DNA of 64,000 nucleotides from Bacillus sp. NTK074B (GTDB lineage: Bacteria; Bacillota; Bacilli; Bacillales; Bacillaceae_B), in contig NZ_JAFKOH010000007.1 of the NCBI RefSeq assembly GCF_017303375.1, forward strand, positions 62,001 through 126,000, written 5' to 3'. Under the pieces are notes generated by a model that had not been told where the DNA came from, did not search any database, and saw only the letters and a list, made by a program, of their open reading frames with translations. Within the stretch, counting starts at the first letter, position 1. Every line of letters starts with the position of its first letter. Both the position numbers and the translations under genes were made by a program. This document shows, in pieces, positions 25,951 to 33,998 of the stretch.

Positions 25951-26586
25951 ATGGATGTCAATCTTTTATGGCAGGCGGTCATACTTGTTGTGGGAGGGAC
26001 ACTCTTATTAAGAATAGCAGGCAGGAAATCGATTTCACAAATGAGTCTGGCTCAAGTAGTCATCATGATCGGAATCGGGTCCTTGCTCGTCCAGCCGATC
26101 GCAGGCGAAGGAGTCTGGTCTACATTAGTGGTGGGGTTGGTTCTGGTTCTGTCTCTCGTTGTAATGGAATATGCACAAATCAAAATCGATGGATTGGAAA
26201 CACTGATCACAGGAAGATCTAAAGTGGTGATTAAGAATGGTGAACTGCAAAAGGATACACTAAAAAAGCTCAGATTATCCGTGGATCAGCTGGAAATGAA
26301 ATTGCGACAAAATCAGATTCGTTCCATTTCAGACGTAGAAGAAGCCACTCTCGAACCCAGTGGACAATTGGGGTTTATCCTTAATCAGAATAAACAACCT
26401 GCAACGAAAGAAGAGATAAATGTATTGAAACAGGAAATTCAGTCACTTAGCCTATTATTGAGATCTGCTCAAAGAGTCTACCAAGGAACTCATAAGGAGT
26501 CCCAACCTCTAGAAACAGAAAACGATTTGTTTGCCGAAGTGAGTACAGGTTACCATTCCAAAGAACCACCTGATGAATTGATGTAG
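25951..26586 (+). CDS. DUF421 (YetF-family) membrane protein
   Basis: 211 residues. Three N-terminal membrane helices (LLWQAVILVVGGTLLLRIAG, AQVVIMIGIGSLLVQPIAG, LVVGLVLVLSLVVMEYAQI) are followed by the DUF421 cytoplasmic domain with TGRSKVVIKNGELQKDTLKK and QLEMKLRQNQIRSISDVEEA. A coiled-coil-like tail completes it. Paralogues are common in Bacillus, some linked to spores, but their function is unknown. The ATG has a GGATGTGAAGG site upstream. Confidence 0.85.
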   Translation: MDVNLLWQAVILVVGGTLLLRIAGRKSISQMSLAQVVIMIGIGSLLVQPIAGEGVWSTLVVGLVLVLSLVVMEYAQIKIDGLETLITGRSKVVIKNGELQKDTLKKLRLSVDQLEMKLRQNQIRSISDVEEATLEPSGQLGFILNQNKQPATKEEINVLKQEIQSLSLLLRSAQRVYQGTHKESQPLETENDLFAEVSTGYHSKEPPDELM

Positions 26587-26671
26587 ACTCCTAGAAGGTT
26601 TTTTAGGATTCGTTACCAAATATATCGGGTAGAAGAAGGACTGACCCAGACAGCGACCAGCCCTTTAAAGC

Positions 26672-26788
26672 TTATAATTTACTTGAAAATGGTGGGAATT
26701 CTTCTTCGTTGACCTTGACAATGACCACCCCTGCAAGGGTCATGGCCGCAAGACTTGAGATGATCAATAATTTTCTCAAAGCTTTCAA
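26672..26788 (-). CDS. Secreted signalling propeptide (NprX/PapR/Phr-like)
   Basis: A TTG (26786-26788) follows a textbook AGGAGGTGA site by six bases and opens a 38-codon frame. The first part is a signal peptide (basic MKALRKL, hydrophobic LIISSLAAMTLAGVVIV). The last part, KVNEEEFPPFSSKL, is the kind of charged C-terminal segment from which RRNPP pheromones are processed. The gene starts 13 bases after the HTH-TPR regulator, the arrangement of plcR-papR and nprR-nprX. The mature peptide probably comes from the C-terminal FPPFSSKL region, but its exact ends cannot be read from sequence. Confidence 0.7.
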   Translation of the reverse strand: MKALRKLLIISSLAAMTLAGVVIVKVNEEEFPPFSSKL

Positions 26789-26801
26789 TTCTCTTCACCT
26801 C

Positions 26802-28058
26802 CTACAAAGTCAACATTTCTTCATAAATGATATTGGCTTCATTTAGATGAAATGCAGCAAGCTTATATCTTCTGACTCTCTGGTAATACTGACCTAAAAA
26901 TTTGGAATATTCAGCGTATAATAAATGTGAACCGTTCTTCTTGAAGTAGGGAAGAGCATATTCTTTCATGAACATCTCGAATCCTGGAGGGAAATCATTT
27001 AATGCAAATTGATAATAAGAAAGCTGATAGTATTTTTCAGGGTATTTATCTTTGGAGCAAAGCTCCAAACCTTTAGGCAACCAGAAATGAACATTGGAAA
27101 ATTGGTTGATCTTATAATACTCTTTGACAAGTGATAGAATAGAGTAGAGTTTCCCTTCTTCGTCGGTTTCTTTTAATTCAATGCTTTTCAAGTAATGCTG
27201 GATTGCTTCATCACTTTTTCTCATAAAGGATTTTAGGTACCCAAGGTTCTGTTCAATCTTTGAAAGTAAGGATGTGTAATGAATGGAGCGTGAAATGAAA
27301 TTCGCCCATTCATAATGTTTCAAAGCTTCCTCACTGTAGCGAATTCTCCGATAGCAGATCCCCAATAGGAGATGCACCTCGGCGCATCTTTTCTGGTAAT
27401 ACACTCCCTGAAAAATGGAAAGAGATTTTTCCCCATAATAAATGGATAAACGGTACATATTCAAACGTGTCAGAACCAGACTGTATAAATAATATAAATC
27501 TGCTCGTTCTTCTTCATTAACGACATTACCAAGCACATAAAAAGTTTCCGCCTCTTTTAATTCTCCTTGGGCTTTTTGGTACTCTTCCATAAGATAATAA
27601 TAATTCCCTTTGTACTTGTGGTAATAAAATCTCAATGTATCCGTAAGTTCTTTATAATTAGATTGAACATGGATCAAGTGCTTCAGAGCTTCTTCAAGAT
27701 TTCCTTTCATTAGTTGTAGGCGGAAGCATAGAATTCTATAAAATAAATCAGTCGTCAGATCATCGGTCTCATCAAAATCTTTCAAGATAAGTTCGTGAGT
27801 GGAAACGGCTTGGACGGTATTGTTCCATAGTAATTCATGGTTCCATTTTTCGAGAAGATTGTTCAATTGATTCGGACGATCCAGCAGATTATTTACGCCT
27901 AAACGCTCACAAAGCAAGTTGATGATGTCGCTTGAAGGTGTCACTTGATTATTTTCGAGCTTGGAAAGATAGGATATGGAAATGATTCCTTTTGCTAAGT
28001 CTTCCTGGGTTAACTTCCTTTTTTGTCTGTGAAAACGGATTTTTGAACCGATCGTCAT
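26802..28058 (-). CDS. HTH-TPR quorum-sensing regulator, NprR-like (RRNPP family)
   Basis: 418 residues from ATG 28058, preceded by AGAGGAG. Residues 1-65 are an XRE-type HTH (IGSKIRFHRQKRKLTQEDLA, ISYLSKLENNQVTPSSDIIN). The rest is a string of TPR helices (for example EEALKHLIHVQSNYKEL, YYLMEEYQKAQGELKEAETF, YYGEKSLSIFQGVYYQ). The length is close to NprR and longer than PlcR. Members bind a re-imported peptide in the TPR groove and switch DNA binding. A propeptide gene follows directly, forming a self-contained quorum-sensing cassette. The target genes are not evident here. Confidence 0.82.
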   Translation of the reverse strand: MTIGSKIRFHRQKRKLTQEDLAKGIISISYLSKLENNQVTPSSDIINLLCERLGVNNLLDRPNQLNNLLEKWNHELLWNNTVQAVSTHELILKDFDETDDLTTDLFYRILCFRLQLMKGNLEEALKHLIHVQSNYKELTDTLRFYYHKYKGNYYYLMEEYQKAQGELKEAETFYVLGNVVNEEERADLYYLYSLVLTRLNMYRLSIYYGEKSLSIFQGVYYQKRCAEVHLLLGICYRRIRYSEEALKHYEWANFISRSIHYTSLLSKIEQNLGYLKSFMRKSDEAIQHYLKSIELKETDEEGKLYSILSLVKEYYKINQFSNVHFWLPKGLELCSKDKYPEKYYQLSYYQFALNDFPPGFEMFMKEYALPYFKKNGSHLLYAEYSKFLGQYYQRVRRYKLAAFHLNEANIIYEEMLTL

Positions 28059-28286
28059 GTGAGTCTTCTCCTCTAACAAGACATTTGACACTGTCCTTTG
28101 GAACTGATTAATAAAATAGTAACATAATTTAAGGAGGAGGGTTTTGAATATTCCTATAATTATAATTTTTTGTGGGTATTTGGTATGGGGTGTTGTATTC
28201 ATCTTCATGGTGATATCGATTCCATCCCGAATCCATTCCCTTTGGTATAATGAATGTAACAAACGTATTAGAGGAGGAGTCTCGCG

Positions 28287-29306
28287 ATGATTGATTTACG
28301 AAGTGATACAGTAACAAAGCCAACGGAAGAAATGAGAAGGGCAGCATACGGGGCTGAAGTCGGGGACGACGTGTATGGTGAGGATCCCACCGTCTTAAAG
28401 CTGGAAAAGGAAGCGGCCAGGATACTCGGTAAGGAAGAAGCCTTATTCGTCACAAGTGGTACACAAGGAAACCAAATTGCCGTACTTACCCATACACGGC
28501 CTGGAAATGAAATTCTATTAGAAACGAATTCACATATTTTTTATTATGAATCTGGGGCCGTTGCTGCTTTAGCAGGCGTTCAAACCAGGACTATCACAGG
28601 AAAAAATGGAGAGATGGAGCCTGAAGAAATAGAAGCAGCTATCCGTACGGAAGATCAACATTTTCCAGAAACCGGTTTAATATGCCTCGAGAACTCACAT
28701 AATCGTGCAGGCGGGGCCGTTGTCTCTCCTGAAAATATGAAAGCCATTCATGCCATTGCGCGAAAATACTCCATTCCAGTACATGTTGATGGTGCACGTC
28801 TCTTTAATGCAGTGGCTTCAAGTGGTAGAGAGGTCAGGGAATTCACGGATCATTGTGATACCGTTCAAATTTGCTTATCTAAAGGACTGGGCGCTCCGAT
28901 TGGTTCAATCATTGCAGGTGAACATGACTTTATTAAACATGCTCGAAAGTGGAGGAAACGACTGGGCGGTGGATTAAGACAAACAGGAATAATTGCTGCT
29001 CCAGGATTGATTGCACTGACCAAAATGAGAGAACGATTAGGGGAAGACCATGATAAGGCGAGGATCCTGAAGGAAACCCTTCAATCATGTAAGGGAATCC
29101 AAGTCATCAATGAAGTTGATACAAATATCATAGTGGTGGATGTATCCGGAACAGGGATGACATCAGAGCAATATGTGGAGGAGTTAAAGAGGAAAGGAGT
29201 ATTGGCTGTTACCTTTGGACCGACACTTGTCCGATTCACGACTCATTTTGATGTATCAATGGACGAGATAGAGGCAGTTTCTCTTATACTAAAAAAAGTG
29301 GTTTAA
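28287..29306 (+). CDS. ltaE: Low-specificity L-threonine aldolase
   Basis: 339-residue PLP enzyme beginning MIDLRSDTVTKPTEEMRRA with EVGDDVYGEDPTV, then FVTSGTQGNQIA, LENSHNRAGG, VHVDGARLFNA and the PLP lysine in CLSKGLGAPIGS. It splits threonine (and allo-threonine) to glycine and acetaldehyde in the cytoplasm. The ATG has an AGAGGAGGAG site. It is divergent from the NprR-like regulator across about 230 bases and stands alone. Confidence 0.94.
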   Translation: MIDLRSDTVTKPTEEMRRAAYGAEVGDDVYGEDPTVLKLEKEAARILGKEEALFVTSGTQGNQIAVLTHTRPGNEILLETNSHIFYYESGAVAALAGVQTRTITGKNGEMEPEEIEAAIRTEDQHFPETGLICLENSHNRAGGAVVSPENMKAIHAIARKYSIPVHVDGARLFNAVASSGREVREFTDHCDTVQICLSKGLGAPIGSIIAGEHDFIKHARKWRKRLGGGLRQTGIIAAPGLIALTKMRERLGEDHDKARILKETLQSCKGIQVINEVDTNIIVVDVSGTGMTSEQYVEELKRKGVLAVTFGPTLVRFTTHFDVSMDEIEAVSLILKKVV

Positions 29307-29370
29307 TGCGGATTAGGTGAGACACACTTGATTAATGGGGGAAAGGGCTTGAAAAACCCTTCCACCACTA

Positions 29371-29706
29371 TTATTCTTTATGATCCAGTTGTTTCCCATG
29401 ATGCGGATGTGGATGCCATCTCATCATGTAGCCATTTTCTTTCAGCTTTTGATGTTTGATTTCCATCATCTTACGTACTTTGTCCCCCTGTTCTTTGGAG
29501 AAGACGCCATACTCAACATATTTATTCACGAGTTTTTTCTTTGTTGAGTACATCTGTTCATATAGATTACCAAGCTCAGCTTTTTGTTCTTCCGTCAGAG
29601 TTACCTTTTCGTCTGTTGTTTGTCCCTCATCTTCTGCAGAAACAAAAGATCCGAAACTAAGGCTGAGTATGAAGACGGCTAAGATGGATACAACCAATTT
29701 TTTCAT
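29371..29706 (-). CDS. Secreted YckD-like protein (DUF2680)
   Basis: 111 residues with a signal peptide (MKKLVVSILAVFILSLSFG ending SFVSA). The mature part (TLTEEQKAELGNLYEQMYST, KKLVNKYVEYGVFSKEQGDK) is the DUF2680 helical domain and the tail is His-rich (RWHPHPHHGKQLDH). This matches Bacillus YckD. Function is unknown; the His-rich tail could bind metal. A GGAGGGGA site precedes the ATG. Confidence 0.82.
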   Translation of the reverse strand: MKKLVVSILAVFILSLSFGSFVSAEDEGQTTDEKVTLTEEQKAELGNLYEQMYSTKKKLVNKYVEYGVFSKEQGDKVRKMMEIKHQKLKENGYMMRWHPHPHHGKQLDHKE

Positions 29707-29834
29707 TTATATCCCCTCCTTCCTAAAGATTCACTCATATTCTTTGCGAAATATTAGAAGAATATGTAAGGGTGGACGATTCAGAAAAAGAATTGGTAGT
29801 ATAGGTAGTAATAAAAGTAAAATGAGGGGGTTGA

Positions 29835-30242
29835 ATGATGTTAAACAAATTTTTATCCAGTATCGGTATCGGACATGTGAAAGTAGATACAATCGTGCAT
29901 ACCACTGAGATCTCCCCGGGTGATTATATTAAGGGGGATATTGTCCTCAAGGGGGGAATGGCCGACCAGCCGATAAATAAAGTTCAATTATTATTGCTGT
30001 ATAAATATGAAGAAGACAAAAAGGATAGTGATTTTTGCTATCATGAAAAAGACTTAAAGACCATTTCTTTAGACAATATCGGGACAATCAGAGCCGGGGA
30101 GGAAAAGACGATCCCATTTGAGTTTCCTACACAATCCAATCATCCTAAAACCACTGAGACAGACCAAACGATATTGAGGACAACGGTAGATATCCCTCAA
30201 GCAGTAGATCCAACAGATGAAGACAGTATTTTTGTCCGTTGA
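29835..30242 (+). CDS. Short Spo0M-like (arrestin-fold) protein
   Basis: 135 residues starting MMLNKFLSSIGIGHVKVDTI, then TTEISPGDYIKGDIVLKGGM, typical of the N-terminal half of Spo0M. B. subtilis Spo0M has about 258 residues, so this version covers roughly one arrestin-like domain and ends after VDPTDEDSIFVR. The stop is followed by further stops and a terminator, so the gene is genuinely short here. Spo0M influences sporulation by an unclear mechanism; the role of a half-length form is unknown. An AGGGGG site supports the start. Confidence 0.75.
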   Translation: MMLNKFLSSIGIGHVKVDTIVHTTEISPGDYIKGDIVLKGGMADQPINKVQLLLLYKYEEDKKDSDFCYHEKDLKTISLDNIGTIRAGEEKTIPFEFPTQSNHPKTTETDQTILRTTVDIPQAVDPTDEDSIFVR

Positions 30243-30244
30243 AT

Positions 30245-30290
30245 ATAAAGAAGGACGGGTTCATTGAATGAATCGGTCCTTCTTTATATT
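30245..30290 (+). terminator. Terminator of the Spo0M-like gene
   Basis: ATAAAGAAGGAC pairs perfectly with GTCCTTCTTTAT around a 19-nt loop, followed by a short ATTATT tail. Confidence 0.7.
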
Positions 30291-30352
30291 ATTGCCAATG
30301 TAAGAAAAGTACTAAGTTCTCATTGAAATCCATAAATACCCAATGTAAAATG

Positions 30353-30368
30353 TAGTAAGCGTATACAT
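30353..30368 (+). promoter_or_regulatory. Candidate CcpA catabolite-response (cre) site upstream of cstA
   Basis: TAGTAAGCGTATACAT matches the cre consensus WTGNNARCGNWWWCAW at 15 of 16 positions. It lies 50 bases before the cstA ribosome site, with a TATACT hexamer near 30399 that may be the -10. Glucose repression would suit a carbon-starvation or pyruvate transporter. Confidence 0.5.
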
Positions 30369-30419
30369 TCTAAAAATTCAGATATTTAAGTGTATACTAC
30401 TATGAGATAGAGGAGGAAT

Positions 30420-32162
30420 ATGATGGGTGGAATATGGTTAGCGGTCATTGGGGGTATTGTATTTTTAGTAGGGTATAAATATTATTCTACACTTATTGCG
30501 GAAAGAGTGTACAGGCTTGATCCGAATTATGTAACACCCGCTCACCAGTATAAAGACGGTGTGGACTTTGTTCCAACGAATAAATTTGTCCTTTGGGGTC
30601 ACCATTTTACTTCAGTTGCCGGTGCTGCCCCAATCGTTGGGCCGGCGATTGCCGTGTATTGGGGATGGCTTCCCGCTTTTCTTTGGGTGATTTTCGGGAC
30701 CGTGTTCGCTGCGGGTGTCCATGATTTTGGAACTTTGGTACTTTCAGTGCGAAATAAGGGACAATCAGTAGGTTCTTTAGCGAATAAGCTGATAGGTAAG
30801 CGGGCAAAAGTACTTTTTCTATTTATCATTTTAATTCTTGTATTAATGGTCAATGCAGTGTTTGCATGGGTCATAGCAAATTTATTCATTACGTTCCCAG
30901 CGAGCGTCCTATCTGTCTTTATCCAGATTCCGCTTGCTGTATGGATTGGATATTCTGTCTATAAGCGGAATGGAAGCATGCTACTGCCTTCAATAGTAGC
31001 GCTTGGTGTCATGTATGCTTCAGCTGTCATTGCAAGTAGGGTGAACTTTTTACAAATTGATTTGGTCCGTTTTTTCGGTGGACAGGACTCTACTTCATTG
31101 TTTGGTTTAAGTTCAACAAGTATGGCATTCTTTGTGTGGATTGTTATTTTAATGATTTATGTTTACATAGCCTCCATTCTTCCTGTATGGAAACTGTTAC
31201 AGCCACGGGATTATATCAATTCACATCAGCTGATAGTAGGTCTGGGATTGCTTTACCTCGGGCTATTGTTCACAAATCCTGAAATTACGGCTCCAATGAC
31301 AAACGGATCTGCGGATGTATCCTGGTTCCCATTATTATTCATTACGATTGCATGTGGCGCCATTTCAGGTTTTCACGGGCTGGTTTCTTCGGGTACATCT
31401 TCAAAGCAATTGAATAAGGAAACAGATGCACGTTTTGTTGGTTATCTGGGTGCAGTCGGAGAAGGGGCGCTTGCGTTGATTGCCATCATCGCTTGTATCA
31501 CCTTTTTCCCCAATGTTGAAGAATTCAAAGCGACATACAGTGGATTTGCCGCAGCAAGTGGTGCAGGGTTAGGAGTATTCATTAAAGGGGCAGGACAGCT
31601 TGCAACAGGAGTAGGCATCCCGGCTGATATTGCTGCAACGATTGTTTCTGTCATCATCGTAAGTTTCGCTGCCACAACACTCGATTCATCTGTTCGCCTC
31701 ATGAGGTATATCATTGCGGAATTGGGAGAGGAATACAAGGTAAATCCTTTGACCAATGCCCATGTTGCCACAACCATTGCAGTTGTATCAAGTGCTGCAT
31801 TGACGTTATTGCCCCAGGGGCCTAAAGGTTTTGGCTCAGGTGGATACCTTCTTTGGCCGTTATTCGGTACATCGAACCAGCTGCTCGCTGGAATCAGTTT
31901 ATTACTGATTACCATATGGCTGAAACGCCAGGGCAGAAATTACTTAGCTACATTAATTCCAATGCTGTTCCTCATGTTTATGACACTTTGGGCGATGATT
32001 CATCAAGTAGTGTTTGAATGGTCGGGAGCCGGTGAGTCAGAGGGGAATATGCTCCTATTCATCTTTGGAAGCATTATCCTGATTTTCACTCTGTGGATAC
32101 TCATCACCGCGGCATCTTCCCTTTCTAAAAAGGGAGATGGCCCTTCACAGTTCTCAGCATAA
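30420..32162 (+). CDS. cstA: CstA-family carbon-starvation / pyruvate transporter
   Basis: 580-residue polytopic membrane protein. Family blocks are VGYKYYSTLIAERVYRLDP, PTNKFVLWGHHFTSVAGAAP, IGPAIAVYWGWLPAFLWV-like, VHDFGTLVLSVRNKGQS, SGFHGLVSSGTSSKQLNKE and AATTLDSSVRLMRYIIAELG, ending in GTSNQLLAGISLLLITIWL. CstA proteins take up pyruvate or peptides when carbon is scarce. An AGGAGG site precedes two adjacent ATGs. Three small or soluble genes follow on the same strand, ending with an ArsA-type ATPase. E. coli cstA and btsT are likewise followed by a small YbdD/YjiX gene. Confidence 0.9.
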   Translation: MMGGIWLAVIGGIVFLVGYKYYSTLIAERVYRLDPNYVTPAHQYKDGVDFVPTNKFVLWGHHFTSVAGAAPIVGPAIAVYWGWLPAFLWVIFGTVFAAGVHDFGTLVLSVRNKGQSVGSLANKLIGKRAKVLFLFIILILVLMVNAVFAWVIANLFITFPASVLSVFIQIPLAVWIGYSVYKRNGSMLLPSIVALGVMYASAVIASRVNFLQIDLVRFFGGQDSTSLFGLSSTSMAFFVWIVILMIYVYIASILPVWKLLQPRDYINSHQLIVGLGLLYLGLLFTNPEITAPMTNGSADVSWFPLLFITIACGAISGFHGLVSSGTSSKQLNKETDARFVGYLGAVGEGALALIAIIACITFFPNVEEFKATYSGFAAASGAGLGVFIKGAGQLATGVGIPADIAATIVSVIIVSFAATTLDSSVRLMRYIIAELGEEYKVNPLTNAHVATTIAVVSSAALTLLPQGPKGFGSGGYLLWPLFGTSNQLLAGISLLLITIWLKRQGRNYLATLIPMLFLMFMTLWAMIHQVVFEWSGAGESEGNMLLFIFGSIILIFTLWILITAASSLSKKGDGPSQFSA

Positions 32163-32228
32163 ACATTAGTAAGGGGGATTCTATTTGAATCCCCCTGTTC
32201 AATACATATAATGTAAGGAGGAATAGGA

Positions 32229-32600
32229 ATGGTAGAAGTCATGATGATTCGTTCAGAACTCGAAGTGGGTATGGGTTGATGTGGTGGGGTTAGTGGTGAC
32301 GGGTTCATCACAATGAAACATGATTTTTCTCATCATGATCACGAAAGAAGACTCCTTGGAAGACTATATTGTGAAACAGCTGAAAAATATGGAGAAGCTG
32401 TATCGATCATATACTGTGATCCGAGGAATATGTTAACCATCGTCTACTATATGGGAAGACAGGTAAGGAGAAAAGGGATTCCCTTTTTTACAGCATGTTA
32501 TTCTGTGCTATTCCACATCAAAAGAGAAGCCATTTTCATTAACGGGCATTATCTGCGAGACAAACAAAGCTATCATGCAACCATCCTAGGCTTTTTATAA
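32229..32600 (+). CDS. Candidate selenoprotein with UGA-Cys motif, CstA-linked, otherwise unknown
   Basis: The ATG at 32229 has the best ribosome site of the region (AAGGAGGA). Its frame reads MVEVMMIRSELEVGMG, UGA (32277-32279), then CGGVSGDGFIT and continues without a break through MKHDFSHHDHERRLL to FLGFL-like end ATILGFL (123 residues, Sec17-Cys18 if UGA is decoded). A hairpin with a G-rich loop starts 13 bases after the UGA. If UGA stops, translation would have to restart at ATG 32313, which has only a weak GGG site, giving a 95-residue protein. I do not recognise the downstream domain (YCETAEKYGEAVSIIYCDPR). Located between cstA and the CORY-CC-star gene. Confidence 0.5.
32293..32311 (+). 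promoter_or_regulatory. SECIS-like hairpin after the UGA of the CstA-linked gene
   Basis: GTGGTGA (32293-32299) pairs with TCATCAC (32305-32311) over seven positions including one G-U. The five-nt loop CGGGT has G at its second position. The loop begins 20 nt after the UGA, inside the spacing I recall for bacterial SECIS elements. Confidence 0.5.
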
Positions 32601-32613
32601 GGAGGGAACACAG

Positions 32614-32883
32614 TTGGATTTAACGTTAAAGGCAAAGTTCAAAAGAGTAATAGAGCTTTATGATGACATGATACGCCTCCCCCACAAAACAGAAATTGCC
32701 AGGGAATTGAGGGACGAGGATGATTTATTCTTTCTGCTACTTTATTCAGATATGCTTGGAATACCCAATCCTGTATTTTATTACACGCTGGAACTTTATC
32801 CATATATGATAGAAAAGTTTCATGATTGGCACTTAAGAATGGGGATGGAACACTCTCCTCTCGACGGTATCAGATGTTGTTAA
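32614..32883 (+). CDS. CORY-CC-star / YbdD-like small protein
   Basis: 89 residues from a TTG with an AAGGAGG site. Sequence runs DLTLKAKFKRVIELYDDMIR, a helical middle (FFLLLYSDMLGIPNPVFYYT) and ends in DGIRCC directly before the stop. A terminal Cys-Cys is also the hallmark of YbdD/YjiX, the small partner encoded after E. coli cstA, and of the CORY-CC-star family. It may assist the CstA transporter or bind metal/metalloid through the CC end. It precedes an ArsA-type ATPase by 25 bases. Confidence 0.7.
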   Translation: MDLTLKAKFKRVIELYDDMIRLPHKTEIARELRDEDDLFFLLLYSDMLGIPNPVFYYTLELYPYMIEKFHDWHLRMGMEHSPLDGIRCC

Positions 32884-32908
32884 TAGCAAGTGAAGGAGAG
32901 AGATTGGT

Positions 32909-33904
32909 ATGAAGAATGATCTATTACAGCAGTCCATTTTATTTGTAGGAGGGAAAGGGGGTGTAGGGAAATCAACGACTGCATCTGCTTTAGCTGTCAT
33001 GTTTGCGAATATGGGAAAGAAGACGTTAATTATTTCAACAGACCCGGCGCATAATCTGGGGGACATTTTCCATCAGGAAATCAGGGGACATAAGACTCCG
33101 TTACTGAAAAATTTATGGGGAATTGAGATTCATCCTGGCAGTGAAACACGTCAATACATTAACGGAGTAAAGGAGAATTTAAAAGGGATGGTCAAGGCCA
33201 ATATGGTAAATGAAGTGCACCGGCAAATCGACATGGCCGCTTCAGCACCAGGGGCAGAAGAAGCTGCTTTATTTGACCGTATTGTTTCCATCATCTTGGA
33301 AGAAGGAAATGATTTTGATAAAATCATATTTGACACTGCACCCACCGGCCATACCATTCGACTGTTATCACTTCCGGAACTTATGGGGGTATGGATGGAT
33401 GGAATGCTCGAAAGAAGAAAGAAAACAAACAAGAATTACTCTCAGCTTTTGAATGATGGGGAGCCGGTCGATGATCCCATCTATGATGTCCTTCAAAAGC
33501 GACGGGAAAAGTTTTCAAGAGTAAGGAAGGCTTTGCTTGATCAGCAAAAGACAGGCTTTATTTTTGTACTGATCCCTGAAAGACTGCCGATTCTTGAAAC
33601 TGAAAAAGCGGTTGAATTGATGTCAAAGCACTCTCTGAATATTGAAGGCCTCGTTATTAATAAGATTCTCCCCACTGGAGCAGATGGTGAGTTTTTGCGA
33701 AAAAGAAGAGATCAGGAAAAAGTTTACCTGCAACTCATGAAAGAAAAGTTTACAAAGCAATCACTCTATCAAATTCCTTTAATGGAAGAAGACATCTGCA
33801 CCCTTCCTCTTCTGGAAAAATTCGCAGCCGCTCTTGAAAAATCAATCGTTAAAAGTGAAAAAGTTGTCAGCAATAGAGTAGTACATAGCATGAATGACCA
33901 TTGA
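32909..33904 (+). CDS. ArsA/Get3-family ATPase
   Basis: 331 residues with the deviant Walker A FVGGKGGVGKSTTASAL, STDPAHNLGDIF (switch I-like DPAHN), FDTAPTGHTIRLLSLP (A-loop/switch II) and VINKILP. This is the ArsA/Get3 soluble ATPase family, which powers arsenite pumps or handles membrane proteins. It lacks the duplicated halves of enteric ArsA and there is no arsB or arsD nearby; instead it closes the cstA cluster. Its role here is unknown, perhaps tied to the small CC-ended or UGA-containing proteins. The GAAGGAGAG site supports the ATG. Confidence 0.85.
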   Translation: MKNDLLQQSILFVGGKGGVGKSTTASALAVMFANMGKKTLIISTDPAHNLGDIFHQEIRGHKTPLLKNLWGIEIHPGSETRQYINGVKENLKGMVKANMVNEVHRQIDMAASAPGAEEAALFDRIVSIILEEGNDFDKIIFDTAPTGHTIRLLSLPELMGVWMDGMLERRKKTNKNYSQLLNDGEPVDDPIYDVLQKRREKFSRVRKALLDQQKTGFIFVLIPERLPILETEKAVELMSKHSLNIEGLVINKILPTGADGEFLRKRRDQEKVYLQLMKEKFTKQSLYQIPLMEEDICTLPLLEKFAAALEKSIVKSEKVVSNRVVHSMNDH

Positions 33905-33930
33905 AGATTTTTTCAATGGTCATTTTTATT
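33893..33930 (+). terminator. Terminator of the cstA cluster, overlapping the ATPase stop
   Basis: AATGACCATTGAA pairs with TTCAATGGTCATT and is followed by TTTATTTATT. The 5' arm includes the last codons and stop of the ATPase gene. Confidence 0.82.
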
Positions 33931-33998
33931 TATTGAAGGGGAAATGTGGTTTTTTGTCGAAAATGTAATGAAACAATAAAGTGAGGGAAGTGATTCTA

